A DNA stretch of 9,982 nucleotides from Bacteroidales bacterium (GCA_030632545.1 DAOVUO010000057.1:1-9982); one strand, 5' to 3'; counted from the stretch's first letter, positions 1-7,937 are shown. The notes: generated by a model from the sequence alone, not told the origin. Made by a program: numbers and translations.

Positions 1-1665
1 CTAAAAAAGGGCTCTTTTGAAAGTAGAGTTGCTGTTTTAATTCCCGAAAAGTTTGATTATGAGGTTAATTTAGTCTTTACAAAAACAAAAGGCCCAAACG
101 AACGTGCAAATGGATTAATTTTTGGGAGTAACGGTAAAGAGCGGTTTTCCTTTGTTATTTCTGGCAATGGAAAGTTTTCTATTGATAAATATGAAAAAGG
201 CCAGTGGCATGATTTTTATCCGTGGAAAGCAACATCTTATATTAAAACCAAAGGCTCGAATCACTTAAAAATGAGAAAAGCAGGCGATTACTATTTATTC
301 TATATCAATGGAAAGCAAGTAGGTCAGATTAAATATCAACAGCCATTCGGAAATCAAGTAGGAATAACTGTATCTCGAGAAACCACAGTAGAAGTTGATA
401 AAATATGGATACTTAAACACAAAGCACAGCCTTTTATCCCAGTTAAAATATTTGCTGAAACCAATGATTCGACTAAAGTTTCTAGCATTAGCAAAGGGGA
501 AAAAATTATCGAGGCAAAAGAAATTGCAGAATTTAGAGCCCGTATCGAAATGTACTCAAAATATTTGAAATACCACCCACAAAGCACAGAAGCAATGCTC
601 AATAGAGCTAGTGTATACATGCAGATAAAGGAATATATTAATGCAATTTCTGATTATAATTCACTTCTAAAATTTCAGTCAAATAATGTTGTATATTTAG
701 AGAAAAGAGCTTTAGCCTATCAGGCACTAAAACAAAACGAAAAAGCTATTGCAGATGTTGAACGAATTGTATTGCTTCACCCTTCAGATGTGAATAAGCG
801 AATTTTGCTAATTGCACTATATGTTGATAATAAAGACTATGATGATGCTTTATCAGAAATCAATGCTTCAATTCAAATTTATCCTCAAAATGCAGATTTA
901 CATAATTTGCAAGGAGAAATTTATGTGTTGAAGGAGAATCAAAATGCGGCAATAAATAGTTTTGAAACAGCATTAAAATTTGCACCTGAGCATAAAAAAG
1001 CAAAATTGAATCTCGAACGTATAAAAAATAGATTATTTACTGAAAACCAACAAATAAATGCATTTTCGGAATTGATAAAAAAAATGCCTTTGAATCCTGA
1101 TAATTATTACTATAGAGCAGTTGAACGAGAGAAAATATTAGATTTAGATGGTGCTATGGATGATTATAGCCAAGCAATAAATTTAAGCTATTCAAATGTA
1201 GATGTATATCTTGCCCGAGCAGGATTATATGAGAAAAAGGCGCAATATGACAAAGCAGTTGCTGATTATTCTAAATATATCGAAAAATTCCCTTGGAATC
1301 CTACTGTGATTGAAAAAAGAGCTAATTTATATCAAAAACTAGGGAATACAAGCATGGCACTAACAGATTTTACAAGTGCTATAAAATTTGAACCCAATAA
1401 AACAGCTCTATATCAAGGCAGAGTGGAAATTTATAAAAATGCAAAGCAATACGATAAAGCACTTGTGGATTATAAAAAAATAATGGACTTGGATGAAAAA
1501 AATTCAAACGCAGCATTTAATTATGGAAAAATTCTAATAGAAGTAAAAAACAATAAAACAGAAGGATGCAAATTTGTTCAAAAAGCGGTTGCTGCTGGAA
1601 ATAAGGAAGCAAAGGAATATGAAACAATAAATTGTAAGTCTGAAAAGTCCAAAGGCAATAAATAG
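1..1665 (+). CDS. TPR-repeat protein with N-terminal beta-rich (LamG-like) domain, 5' end missing
   Basis: The reading frame is open from the first base of the window, so the gene starts upstream; the Met at 271 is internal and should not be taken as the start. 554 codons are visible. Visible residues 1-140 alternate aromatic and polar residues and include FVISGNGKFSIDKY and YLFYINGKQVG. This pattern resembles concanavalin/LamG-like beta-sandwich domains found in many Bacteroidota secreted or cytoplasmic multidomain proteins. From about residue 195 to 540 there are roughly nine 34-residue TPR units with the usual A/G-Y-A-P spacing, such as AISDYNSLLKF, AVADYSKYIEKFP and ALVDYKKIMDLD. The last unit (EGCKFVQKAVAAGNKEA) is Sel1-like. 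TPR solenoids bind proteins, so a scaffold or adaptor role is likely. What lies at the missing N-terminus (protease, kinase or signal peptide) would decide the function. It lies 22 bp before trkA on the same strand, but I see no functional link. Confidence 0.85.
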   Translation, partial: LKKGSFESRVAVLIPEKFDYEVNLVFTKTKGPNERANGLIFGSNGKERFSFVISGNGKFSIDKYEKGQWHDFYPWKATSYIKTKGSNHLKMRKAGDYYLFYINGKQVGQIKYQQPFGNQVGITVSRETTVEVDKIWILKHKAQPFIPVKIFAETNDSTKVSSISKGEKIIEAKEIAEFRARIEMYSKYLKYHPQSTEAMLNRASVYMQIKEYINAISDYNSLLKFQSNNVVYLEKRALAYQALKQNEKAIADVERIVLLHPSDVNKRILLIALYVDNKDYDDALSEINASIQIYPQNADLHNLQGEIYVLKENQNAAINSFETALKFAPEHKKAKLNLERIKNRLFTENQQINAFSELIKKMPLNPDNYYYRAVEREKILDLDGAMDDYSQAINLSYSNVDVYLARAGLYEKKAQYDKAVADYSKYIEKFPWNPTVIEKRANLYQKLGNTSMALTDFTSAIKFEPNKTALYQGRVEIYKNAKQYDKALVDYKKIMDLDEKNSNAAFNYGKILIEVKNNKTEGCKFVQKAVAAGNKEAKEYETINCKSEKSKGNK

Positions 1666-1687
1666 CTTTTAATCACTATATTGTATA

Positions 1688-3028
1688 ATGAAAATTATTA
1701 TTGCAGGAGCAGGAAATGTTGGAGTATATTTAGCTAAAATGCTTAGTGAGGGAAATCACGATATAGTAGTGATTGATTTAGATGAGAAGAAATTATCTGG
1801 TATAAGGTCTCATTTTGATCTTCTTACAGTTAATGGTTCAGCCACTTCTATACAAACATTAAGAGATGCAAATATTGCTAAAACAGATTTATTTGTTGCT
1901 GTTACAGAATTGGAAGAGATAAACATTACTGCAAGTATATTAAGCAAAAAATTAGGCGCAAAAAAAACAATCGCACGAATAAATAATTATGAATATTTAA
2001 TCCCTGCTAATAGAAGTTTTTTCCTAAGATTAGGAATTGATTCAATGATTTATCCTGAGATTTTAGCAAGTAGAGAGATAATAAATCTTGTAAAACAATC
2101 AGGTACCTCTAAAACTTATGATTTTTCAGGCGGTGGATTATCTTTATTCGCTATTAAATTGGATAGTAATGCCCCTATTGTTGACAAAACTCTAAAGCAA
2201 GTTACCGAGGAAACGAGTGGTTTTGATTTTAGAGCTGTTGCCATTACACGAAATTCTGTAACTATTATTCCTCGTGGCGATGATTCTTTTTTTGTAGGCG
2301 ATATGGTGTACGTAATTACTACCAAATCAGGCGTTGATAAACTTTTAAAAATATCTGGGAAGCAAATTTTTACAGCTCGAAATATAATGATTTTGGGTGG
2401 AAGCAGAATTGGTATGAAAACAGCTAAAGGACTTGAACATCAGTTTAATATAAAGCTTATTGAATTAGATGCAGATAAATGTTTTACTTTGGCAGATAAA
2501 CTGGAAAAAACCCTAGTTATTAACGGCGATGGAAGGGATATTGATTTATTAGTTGAAGAAGGAATTCAAGAAACAGATGCTTTTATTGCCGTTACAGGAA
2601 ATTCAGAAATTAACATTTTATCTTGCTTAATTGCTAAAAAACACGGTGTTAAAAGGGCAATTGCTGAAATTGAAAATATGGACTATATTGATATGGCTGA
2701 TAATATGGGAATTGATGCTTTTGTAAATAAAAGAATGATTGCTGCAAGTAATATATTTAGCTTTACATTAGAAGCTGAAGTTTCTTCGATGCAGTGCTTA
2801 ACGGCTACAGAAGCTGAAATTTTTGAATTTGTGGCACATAAGGAATCTAAAATAACAGATGCACCGCTTAGAGAGCTTAATTTTCCACAAGGAGCAATAA
2901 TTGGAGGTGTAATAAGAGGGAAAAAATCATATATAGCAATGGGCGACATGCATATACTACCTAATGACAAGGTGGTTGTTTTTGCCTTACCAAGGGCAAT
3001 AGATAAAGTCGTATCATTTTTTCATTAA
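1688..3028 (+). CDS. trkA: Trk system potassium uptake protein TrkA
   Basis: 446 residues, the normal length for a full two-repeat TrkA. It is a cytosolic regulatory subunit that binds NAD(H) or other nucleotides and gates the TrkH channel. It contains two RCK units. The first Rossmann fold starts at residue 1 with the GAGNVG loop (7-12) and acidic residues D30/D32 at the end of strand 2, followed by a TrkA-C domain around 140-222. The second Rossmann fold starts near residue 231 with GGSRIG (237-242) and E259, and a second TrkA-C domain occupies about 375-446 (PLRELNFPQGAIIGGVIR). Matching VTELEEIN (72-79) and VTGNSEIN (302-309) segments show the internal duplication. The first Met of the open frame gives the glycine-rich loop its usual position, which supports the start at 1688. 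There is no clear ribosome-binding sequence, as is common in Bacteroidota. The stop is 3 bp from trkH, so the two are translationally coupled partners. Confidence 0.95.
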   Translation: MKIIIAGAGNVGVYLAKMLSEGNHDIVVIDLDEKKLSGIRSHFDLLTVNGSATSIQTLRDANIAKTDLFVAVTELEEINITASILSKKLGAKKTIARINNYEYLIPANRSFFLRLGIDSMIYPEILASREIINLVKQSGTSKTYDFSGGGLSLFAIKLDSNAPIVDKTLKQVTEETSGFDFRAVAITRNSVTIIPRGDDSFFVGDMVYVITTKSGVDKLLKISGKQIFTARNIMILGGSRIGMKTAKGLEHQFNIKLIELDADKCFTLADKLEKTLVINGDGRDIDLLVEEGIQETDAFIAVTGNSEINILSCLIAKKHGVKRAIAEIENMDYIDMADNMGIDAFVNKRMIAASNIFSFTLEAEVSSMQCLTATEAEIFEFVAHKESKITDAPLRELNFPQGAIIGGVIRGKKSYIAMGDMHILPNDKVVVFALPRAIDKVVSFFH

Positions 3029-3031
3029 GCT

Positions 3032-4654
3032 ATGGTTCATCCTAAAGTAGTTATTCGCATACTTGGCCTTCTTTTATTTATAGAATCAGGTTTTTTAATT
3101 CTTTCGGGTATAGTTCCTTTTTTTTATGGTGAAAGCGACTGGAAAAGTATTTTTTTAACTGCACTTTTAACTGTTTCTCTAGCCATAATTACTTTTTTTT
3201 CAACAAAAAATGCCCGCTCAACCATAAATAAGCGCGAAGGATATTTAATAGTCGCCTTGGTTTGGGTAGTTTTTTCTTTTTTTGGTGCTCTCCCTTTTTA
3301 TATTGGTGGCTATATACCAAGTTATACTGATGCATTTTTCGAAACCATGTCGGGTTTCACCACAACAGGCGCATCAATATTAAATGAAATTGAAGCCTTG
3401 CCACATGGTTTATTATTTTGGCGTAGTTTAACGCAATGGATGGGTGGTATGGGAATGATTTTGCTTTCGATTGCTATTTTACCAATTTTTGGTATAGGTG
3501 GAATGCAGCTTTATGCAGCAGAGGTACCAGGGCCAACACCCGATAAATTTCACCCTCGTGTAAAGGAAACTGCAAAGCGACTTTGGGCAATTTACACTGT
3601 TTATACATTGGCCGAAACTTTATTATTGATGCTTGGTGGTATGAATTTTTTTGATGCAATAAATCATTCGTTTACAACTATGGCTACGGGTGGATATAGT
3701 ACAAAACAAGCCAGTGTTGCTTATTATGATTCTGCTTATATTCAATACATTATTGTTTTATTTATGTTTTTGGCAGGTGCTAATTTTTCATTATCCTATT
3801 ATGCAATAAAATTTAAATTCAATAAAGTATATAAAAATGAAGAATTTAGATATTATTTCATGTTTACAGTATTATTCACACTAATTATTGCCATAGGATT
3901 AATATTTACAAATACTTCTCCTAAAGAAGAAGCTGCCCATAAAATAGAGAAAGCCACCTCGACAATAGGGAAATATGCAAATCAACTTACAGAAAATATT
4001 GATTCAACAACGCTTCATAACCTAAAAGAAGAGAGTTTACATGCAAAATCTGATTTAAAAAAAATAATATTTCAACAAGATTATTCATTTTCAAGCATAG
4101 AAAAAGCTTTCAGAGAATCTTTATTCCAAGTAGTTTCTGTAATGACTACAACGGGCTATGCTACCGCTGATTATCTTACTTGGACACCAACTTTAGGTAT
4201 ACTTATTTTCGTAATTATGTTTTTTGGAGGTTCATCTGGTTCTACAGGTGGTGGAATTAAAATTGTGCGAATTGTTATTCTATTTAAAAATAGTGCTAAG
4301 GAATTTTCGCGTTTATTGCATCCCAAAGCAGTTCTTCCTGTGCGATTGAACCATAGGGCAGTAAGTCCTGTGATTGTTGCAAATATATTAGCTTTTATAG
4401 TATTCTACTTTTTTACTTTTGTTGCAGGAACATTGGCTATTAGCGCATTTGGAATTGATTTTGACACCTCAATGGGGGCAACAATTGCATGTTTAGGGAA
4501 CATTGGCCCTGGAATCGGCGATGTTGGCCCTTCTGATAATTTTGCGTTTTTACCCGATTTAGCCAAGTGGATTCTCTCATTTTTAATGCTTTTAGGCAGA
4601 CTTGAACTATTTACTGTTTTAGTGATTTTTACTCCTCTTTTTTGGAAAAAATAA
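3032..4654 (+). CDS. trkH: Trk-type potassium channel subunit TrkH
   Basis: 540-residue polytopic inner-membrane protein of the TrkH/KtrB superfamily of K+ transporters, which use four MPM (membrane helix-pore-helix) repeats. All four selectivity-filter segments are visible: TTTGAS (110-115), ATGGYS (218-223), TTTGYA (372-377) and LGNIGPG (488-494). The intramembrane gating loop GGSSGSTGGGIK (399-410) and the conserved GRLE (522-525) in the last repeat are also present. About ten hydrophobic helices can be read, including residues 8-31, 40-56, 71-91, 138-156, 185-203, 236-258, 273-293, 386-400, 445-472 and 512-536. A charged, Lys/Glu-rich segment at about 295-350 lies between a transmembrane helix and the third pore helix, making the protein longer than classical TrkH (about 480-490 residues). 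It lies 3 bp after trkA, which encodes the gating partner. Confidence in the family is high; ion selectivity (K+ versus Na+ dependence) cannot be read from sequence alone. Confidence 0.95.
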   Translation: MVHPKVVIRILGLLLFIESGFLILSGIVPFFYGESDWKSIFLTALLTVSLAIITFFSTKNARSTINKREGYLIVALVWVVFSFFGALPFYIGGYIPSYTDAFFETMSGFTTTGASILNEIEALPHGLLFWRSLTQWMGGMGMILLSIAILPIFGIGGMQLYAAEVPGPTPDKFHPRVKETAKRLWAIYTVYTLAETLLLMLGGMNFFDAINHSFTTMATGGYSTKQASVAYYDSAYIQYIIVLFMFLAGANFSLSYYAIKFKFNKVYKNEEFRYYFMFTVLFTLIIAIGLIFTNTSPKEEAAHKIEKATSTIGKYANQLTENIDSTTLHNLKEESLHAKSDLKKIIFQQDYSFSSIEKAFRESLFQVVSVMTTTGYATADYLTWTPTLGILIFVIMFFGGSSGSTGGGIKIVRIVILFKNSAKEFSRLLHPKAVLPVRLNHRAVSPVIVANILAFIVFYFFTFVAGTLAISAFGIDFDTSMGATIACLGNIGPGIGDVGPSDNFAFLPDLAKWILSFLMLLGRLELFTVLVIFTPLFWKK

Positions 4655-4663
4655 AAATCTAGT

Positions 4664-4681
4664 AGCAATAAATTATTTGCT
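4664..4681 (+). terminator. weak hairpin after trkH
   Basis: An inverted repeat AGCAA / TTGCT (5 bp stem, 8-base AT-only loop) starts 9 bases after the trkH stop and is followed by TTGTATTT. It is short, low in GC and lacks a proper T-run, so it is at best a weak intrinsic terminator. It is listed because it is the only stem between trkH and the next gene. Confidence 0.2.
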
Positions 4682-4712
4682 TTGTATTTAAGTAATGAAT
4701 TTCGTAAATTGA
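4681..4712 (+). promoter_or_regulatory. possible Bacteroidota-type promoter for the HNH/TRD/kinase gene
   Basis: TTTG at 4681-4684 is followed 20 bases later by TAAATTGA at 4705-4712. The known Bacteroides consensus is TTTG near -33 and TAnnTTTG near -7, with about this spacing; the downstream box here misses one T. A start site around 4719 would leave a leader of about 40 bases. In such AT-rich DNA this could be chance. Confidence 0.3.
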
Positions 4713-4729
4713 GATTTAGGCTATGTATA

Positions 4730-4762
4730 ACACAAAAAAAAGCTAATTTTACACAAAAAAAA
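4730..4762 (+). repeat. two 12-base ACACAAAAAAAA direct repeats at the kinase start codon
   Basis: ACACAAAAAAAA occurs at 4730-4741 and again at 4751-4762. The second copy overlaps the A of the ATG. Start-to-start distance is 21 bases, about two helical turns. The A-rich stretch directly before ATG probably serves as the translation-initiation context in place of a Shine-Dalgarno sequence. Whether the repetition has a regulatory role is unknown. Confidence 0.5.
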
Positions 4763-6963
4763 TGATACACGTTTTTAAAGATGAAAATAATATTCCCAGA
4801 ATTTTGCTTTCTGAAAGAACTCAGAAAGCGATTGAGGAAATAAAAAACAATAACATTTCACCAAGATTAGCTAATATTTACCGACATTCCGAAATAAAAC
4901 AACATTTAGATGAAATTTATAACGGAAAATGTGCTTATTGTGAATGGAAACCTCAAATACTTGAAATAAAACAGTATATACCTAAAAGTATTAATCCATT
5001 ACTTGCATTTAACTGGAATAATCTACTCCTAACTTGTCCAGTTTGTAATAGAAATAAAGCAAATCAATTTCCTACAACGGCAGAAGGAGAGGCATTATTG
5101 CTAAATCCTGAAAGAGACCAACCAGAAAAACACTTATCATTTCATTCAGATGGTCAAATATATGGTATTACAAAACGTGGAGAAATAACTATTGGTATTT
5201 TAAAACTGAACAGAGAGACTCTAATTAGAGATAGAGCATATATATATAATTCCTTATTTGATATTTTTACAAATTATTTACAAACTCTCCAAAATGTAAT
5301 AGATGAGTCTTCAATCGAAACAGAAAAAACAGCAAAAATACTAAATATTGCTTTTGATTATTTGTTTAAAGAATTAATTTCAAGGACAAAAGCATCTTCT
5401 GAATATGCTTTATTCGGAAGATATATTTTTAATAATTTTGAAACTTTATTTATTGAAAAATCAGATACTAATTTTTCAAAATTAATTTTTCAAAAAGCAT
5501 TCCATTATTTTAAATCTAAAAAAGAAATATTAGAAAAGGACAATAAAAATACCGAAAAAAACAGCTATAATCCTATAAATTTAAATATTCAATATCAACA
5601 ATTAATAAAAGAAATATACAGACAAAACAATCCAGAAGAAATCTTTGATATACAAAATTTAATAACAATATTGAAGCAAGGTAATTCGTTACAGTCCAAG
5701 TTTTTAATAGAGAATGTTTATAACGGGAATATGCCTTATAAGTACGTTCCTTATATTCGTGTATCTGAATTAGCGTCTGACAGTATTGACTATAAAATAG
5801 ATATAACAAAGGCTGAATACTGTGTTTTACGAACAGACAAAATCAAACTAATTGAAAAATCAGTTATTTTGGTTAGTCTTATCGGTAAAAATTTGAAGCC
5901 TTCTTATTTTGAATATAATAACAAGCCTATTACAATAGGAAATGATATTTTAGCATTAAACTTAAAAAAGAATATTAGTCTTGAATACTTTATAATGCAA
6001 CTTAATTCTAAATTTGTAAATAATCAGGTTGAAACACTCATTAAGGGAGTAATAAAAAGAATATCGAAAAAAGATTTCTTAAATATCAGCATTCCCATAC
6101 CATCTATTGAAGTTCAATTACGTGAAATTTTAGAGATAAAAAGCATTTTAGCAGAAAAATTTATCGCAAAATTAGAAATTGACAAACAAGTATCAAAAAC
6201 AAGGGCAGTAGAACATAATATAATAGCAACTTTAAGTCATAATTTCAATCAAAAATTAGGAAGTTTAGTTAACGACTTAGATACTTTAACAAAATACTTA
6301 ACAAAAAAAGATGCGAGTAATAAAAGTATTAGTTTTTTAGAACCTATTGCACCAGTATTTGAAGGTGAAGATATAAAGAATGTTGATACTTTATCTTTGG
6401 TAGTAAATAGGCTAACCGATAATCTTAAAGATGCTACACAAACAATTAAAGCGATAGAAAGGGTGTATCAGAAAAAAATTAGTAAAAAACGCACAAATAT
6501 TATCACATTTTTTGAAAAGGAAATTAAAAAATCGTTTAAATCTGATAAATTTTCAATTGAGATTATAAATCCCGAGAACTTAAAAGCATTATTTGTTGAA
6601 ATAGACAAACCTGCATTTAAAGAAGCCATTCAAAATCTTATTAAAAATGCAGAAAAACATGGTTTTATCGAAAATAAACAATATGCAATTCAATTTGAGA
6701 TATCAAAATTACAAGCAGTAGATTATATTTCAATTACATATCGGAATAATGGTGTTTCTTTTCCAAAAGGCTTTACTTTTGAAGAGTTTAAACAACCAGC
6801 CGGAAAAGCAGGTAATAATAAAGGAACAGGAATTGGTGGAGCTTTTATATATGAAGTCATACAGTTACATAATGGAAAACTAAAATACATTGAAGTCGAT
6901 AATAATGACTCAAATAATTTTAATGTTCAATTTGAAATTTTATTACCAAAAATAAAAAAATAA
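4762..6963 (+). CDS. fusion: degenerate HNH domain, type I specificity-like TRD, histidine-kinase module
   Basis: 733 residues, no signal peptide or membrane helix, so a cytosolic protein. Residues 35-150 match HNH proteins of the TIGR02646/PtuB-like sort: CAYC (57-60), IPKS (73-76), WNNLLLTCPVCN (85-96), NPERDQPEKH and the following ILKLNR. The usual Glu-His before the FxPKS-type segment is Lys70-Gln71 here, so nuclease activity is doubtful while the four-Cys zinc site is kept. Residues 150-290 look helical. Residues 295-475 resemble one half of a HsdS subunit: YIRVSEL (331-337), VSLIG (371-375), GVIKRISKKDF (429-439), IPIPSIEVQLREI (444-456), then a long helix. Residues 480-733 look like a histidine kinase: LSHNFNQKLG with candidate phospho-His493, N-box NLIKNAEKHG (625-634), a variant G1 box NNGVS (662-666) and G2 GTGIGG (688-693). 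An in-frame stop at 4744 limits the start to 4762. It lies 5 bp before the response-regulator gene. The combined function is inferred; the domain calls are from motif reading only. Confidence 0.8.
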   Translation: MIHVFKDENNIPRILLSERTQKAIEEIKNNNISPRLANIYRHSEIKQHLDEIYNGKCAYCEWKPQILEIKQYIPKSINPLLAFNWNNLLLTCPVCNRNKANQFPTTAEGEALLLNPERDQPEKHLSFHSDGQIYGITKRGEITIGILKLNRETLIRDRAYIYNSLFDIFTNYLQTLQNVIDESSIETEKTAKILNIAFDYLFKELISRTKASSEYALFGRYIFNNFETLFIEKSDTNFSKLIFQKAFHYFKSKKEILEKDNKNTEKNSYNPINLNIQYQQLIKEIYRQNNPEEIFDIQNLITILKQGNSLQSKFLIENVYNGNMPYKYVPYIRVSELASDSIDYKIDITKAEYCVLRTDKIKLIEKSVILVSLIGKNLKPSYFEYNNKPITIGNDILALNLKKNISLEYFIMQLNSKFVNNQVETLIKGVIKRISKKDFLNISIPIPSIEVQLREILEIKSILAEKFIAKLEIDKQVSKTRAVEHNIIATLSHNFNQKLGSLVNDLDTLTKYLTKKDASNKSISFLEPIAPVFEGEDIKNVDTLSLVVNRLTDNLKDATQTIKAIERVYQKKISKKRTNIITFFEKEIKKSFKSDKFSIEIINPENLKALFVEIDKPAFKEAIQNLIKNAEKHGFIENKQYAIQFEISKLQAVDYISITYRNNGVSFPKGFTFEEFKQPAGKAGNNKGTGIGGAFIYEVIQLHNGKLKYIEVDNNDSNNFNVQFEILLPKIKK

Positions 6964-6968
6964 TCAAT

Positions 6969-7883
6969 ATGAAACAGCCAATACATTTTCTATTAATTGA
7001 TGATGAAAAAGATTATTGTAATTCTTTAAAAACGAATGCACGCAATTCAGGCGTTCTTATCTCTGATTTTCAGAACCTTGAAGACGGTTTTGAAGAATTA
7101 AAAAGGGAACTAAAATACAAAGCAATTATTTTTGATGCTAAATGTATGATTGACAGCGACCAAGAAGTTGATAATTTCAGTTTTTTGCCTATTGCATTAG
7201 ATAGGTTAAGGGAATTTGAACAACAGTATAATGTTCATATCCCATTTGTTATTAATACTGGTTACTTTGGCGAAGATGAAATAACTATGATTAAACAACA
7301 AGTTGATATAAAAAAAGGAAAAATATTTTCAAAAGGTGATGGAGCTGACGAATTGTTTAAACATTTACTGAAAGAAATAGATAAATCGGAAATAACAAAA
7401 TATGAAAAAGAATTTGCAAATGTTTTTCAAGTATTTGAGAAAGAATACTTGCCAAATAATATGAGAGATGATTTGATAAGTATTTTACAAAATAAGAACA
7501 TTTCAAGTCCAGCGAAAATAAAAGATAATCTTGCAACAATTCGTAGAATACTTGATGAAATTATTACTACTATTAATAAATTAAAACCAACCATTTTGCC
7601 AAATAGCAAAAAAACTTTTATGGATAAAATTAAATGGTTATCTGGGCAAAGAAGAATAGGAAGTACTCAAAATTATCAAGGTGGAGAAACTAAATATCAA
7701 ACAAGTTCCAACGAGTATTTAGCAACAGCAATATGGAAAATTTCAAGTGATTTTGGTTCACATTCATTACCAACAAATTCAGCATTATACAATGCGTTTC
7801 CTTCCATATATACCGTTCAGGCTCTCACTTATTCAATAATGGAAATAATACTTTGGTATATTGAGTTAATGGATAATGAGTAA
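6969..7883 (+). CDS. response-regulator-like protein with unrecognised helical C-terminal domain
   Basis: 304 residues, cytosolic. The N-terminal part (about 1-138) has the receiver signature: acidic pair D11-D12 in LLIDDEKD, phospho-acceptor Asp56 in AIIFDAK, conserved Thr97 in VINTGY, and Lys122 in IFSKGDG. All key residues needed for phosphorylation are present. The segment after Asp56 is longer and more charged than in typical receivers. Residues 140-215 look like long helices. Residues 220-304 form a further domain containing WKISSDFGSHS (256-266) and a hydrophobic end around YTVQALTYSIMEIILWY (281-297). I see no DNA-binding helix-turn-helix, so this is probably not a standard transcription regulator. 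The final domain faintly recalls helical domains at the ends of abortive-infection proteins, but I could not match it. It starts 5 bp after the kinase-like gene, so the pair most likely forms a phosphorelay. Confidence 0.75.
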   Translation: MKQPIHFLLIDDEKDYCNSLKTNARNSGVLISDFQNLEDGFEELKRELKYKAIIFDAKCMIDSDQEVDNFSFLPIALDRLREFEQQYNVHIPFVINTGYFGEDEITMIKQQVDIKKGKIFSKGDGADELFKHLLKEIDKSEITKYEKEFANVFQVFEKEYLPNNMRDDLISILQNKNISSPAKIKDNLATIRRILDEIITTINKLKPTILPNSKKTFMDKIKWLSGQRRIGSTQNYQGGETKYQTSSNEYLATAIWKISSDFGSHSLPTNSALYNAFPSIYTVQALTYSIMEIILWYIELMDNE

Positions 7884-7931
7884 ATATGCATTTTTATATA
7901 CATTAATTATTTTTTTGTTCATTTCAATATT

Positions 7932-7937
7932 GGGAGG
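7932..7937 (+). promoter_or_regulatory. strong Shine-Dalgarno site for the outer-membrane protein gene
   Basis: GGGAGG lies 5 bases before the ATG at 7943. None of the other genes in the window has such a site, and Bacteroidota rarely use them. It fixes the start codon, which also places a good signal peptide at the N-terminus. Confidence 0.7.

Noticed and set aside
4405..4770. 121-codon minus-strand gene overlapping the end of trkH
   Set aside because: Most of it is the antisense of the conserved fourth pore repeat of TrkH; composition is as expected for a shadow frame.
4762..6963. Ordinary restriction endonuclease subunit S or ordinary HNH endonuclease
   Set aside because: Only one half-S domain is present, no hsdM or hsdR follows, the HNH catalytic Glu-His is missing, and the C-terminal third carries H-box and GHKL ATPase motifs.
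7227..7766. HEPN RNase motif in the response regulator
   Set aside because: The stretch ending in His265 has no R-x4-6-H; the nearest basic residue is Lys257, eight positions before. Kept only as a speculative finding.
4762..7883. Retron or Septu-type (PtuAB) system, suggested by the TIGR02646-like HNH
   Set aside because: No reverse transcriptase, no msr/msd-like RNA region and no PtuA-type ABC/SMC ATPase gene is present.
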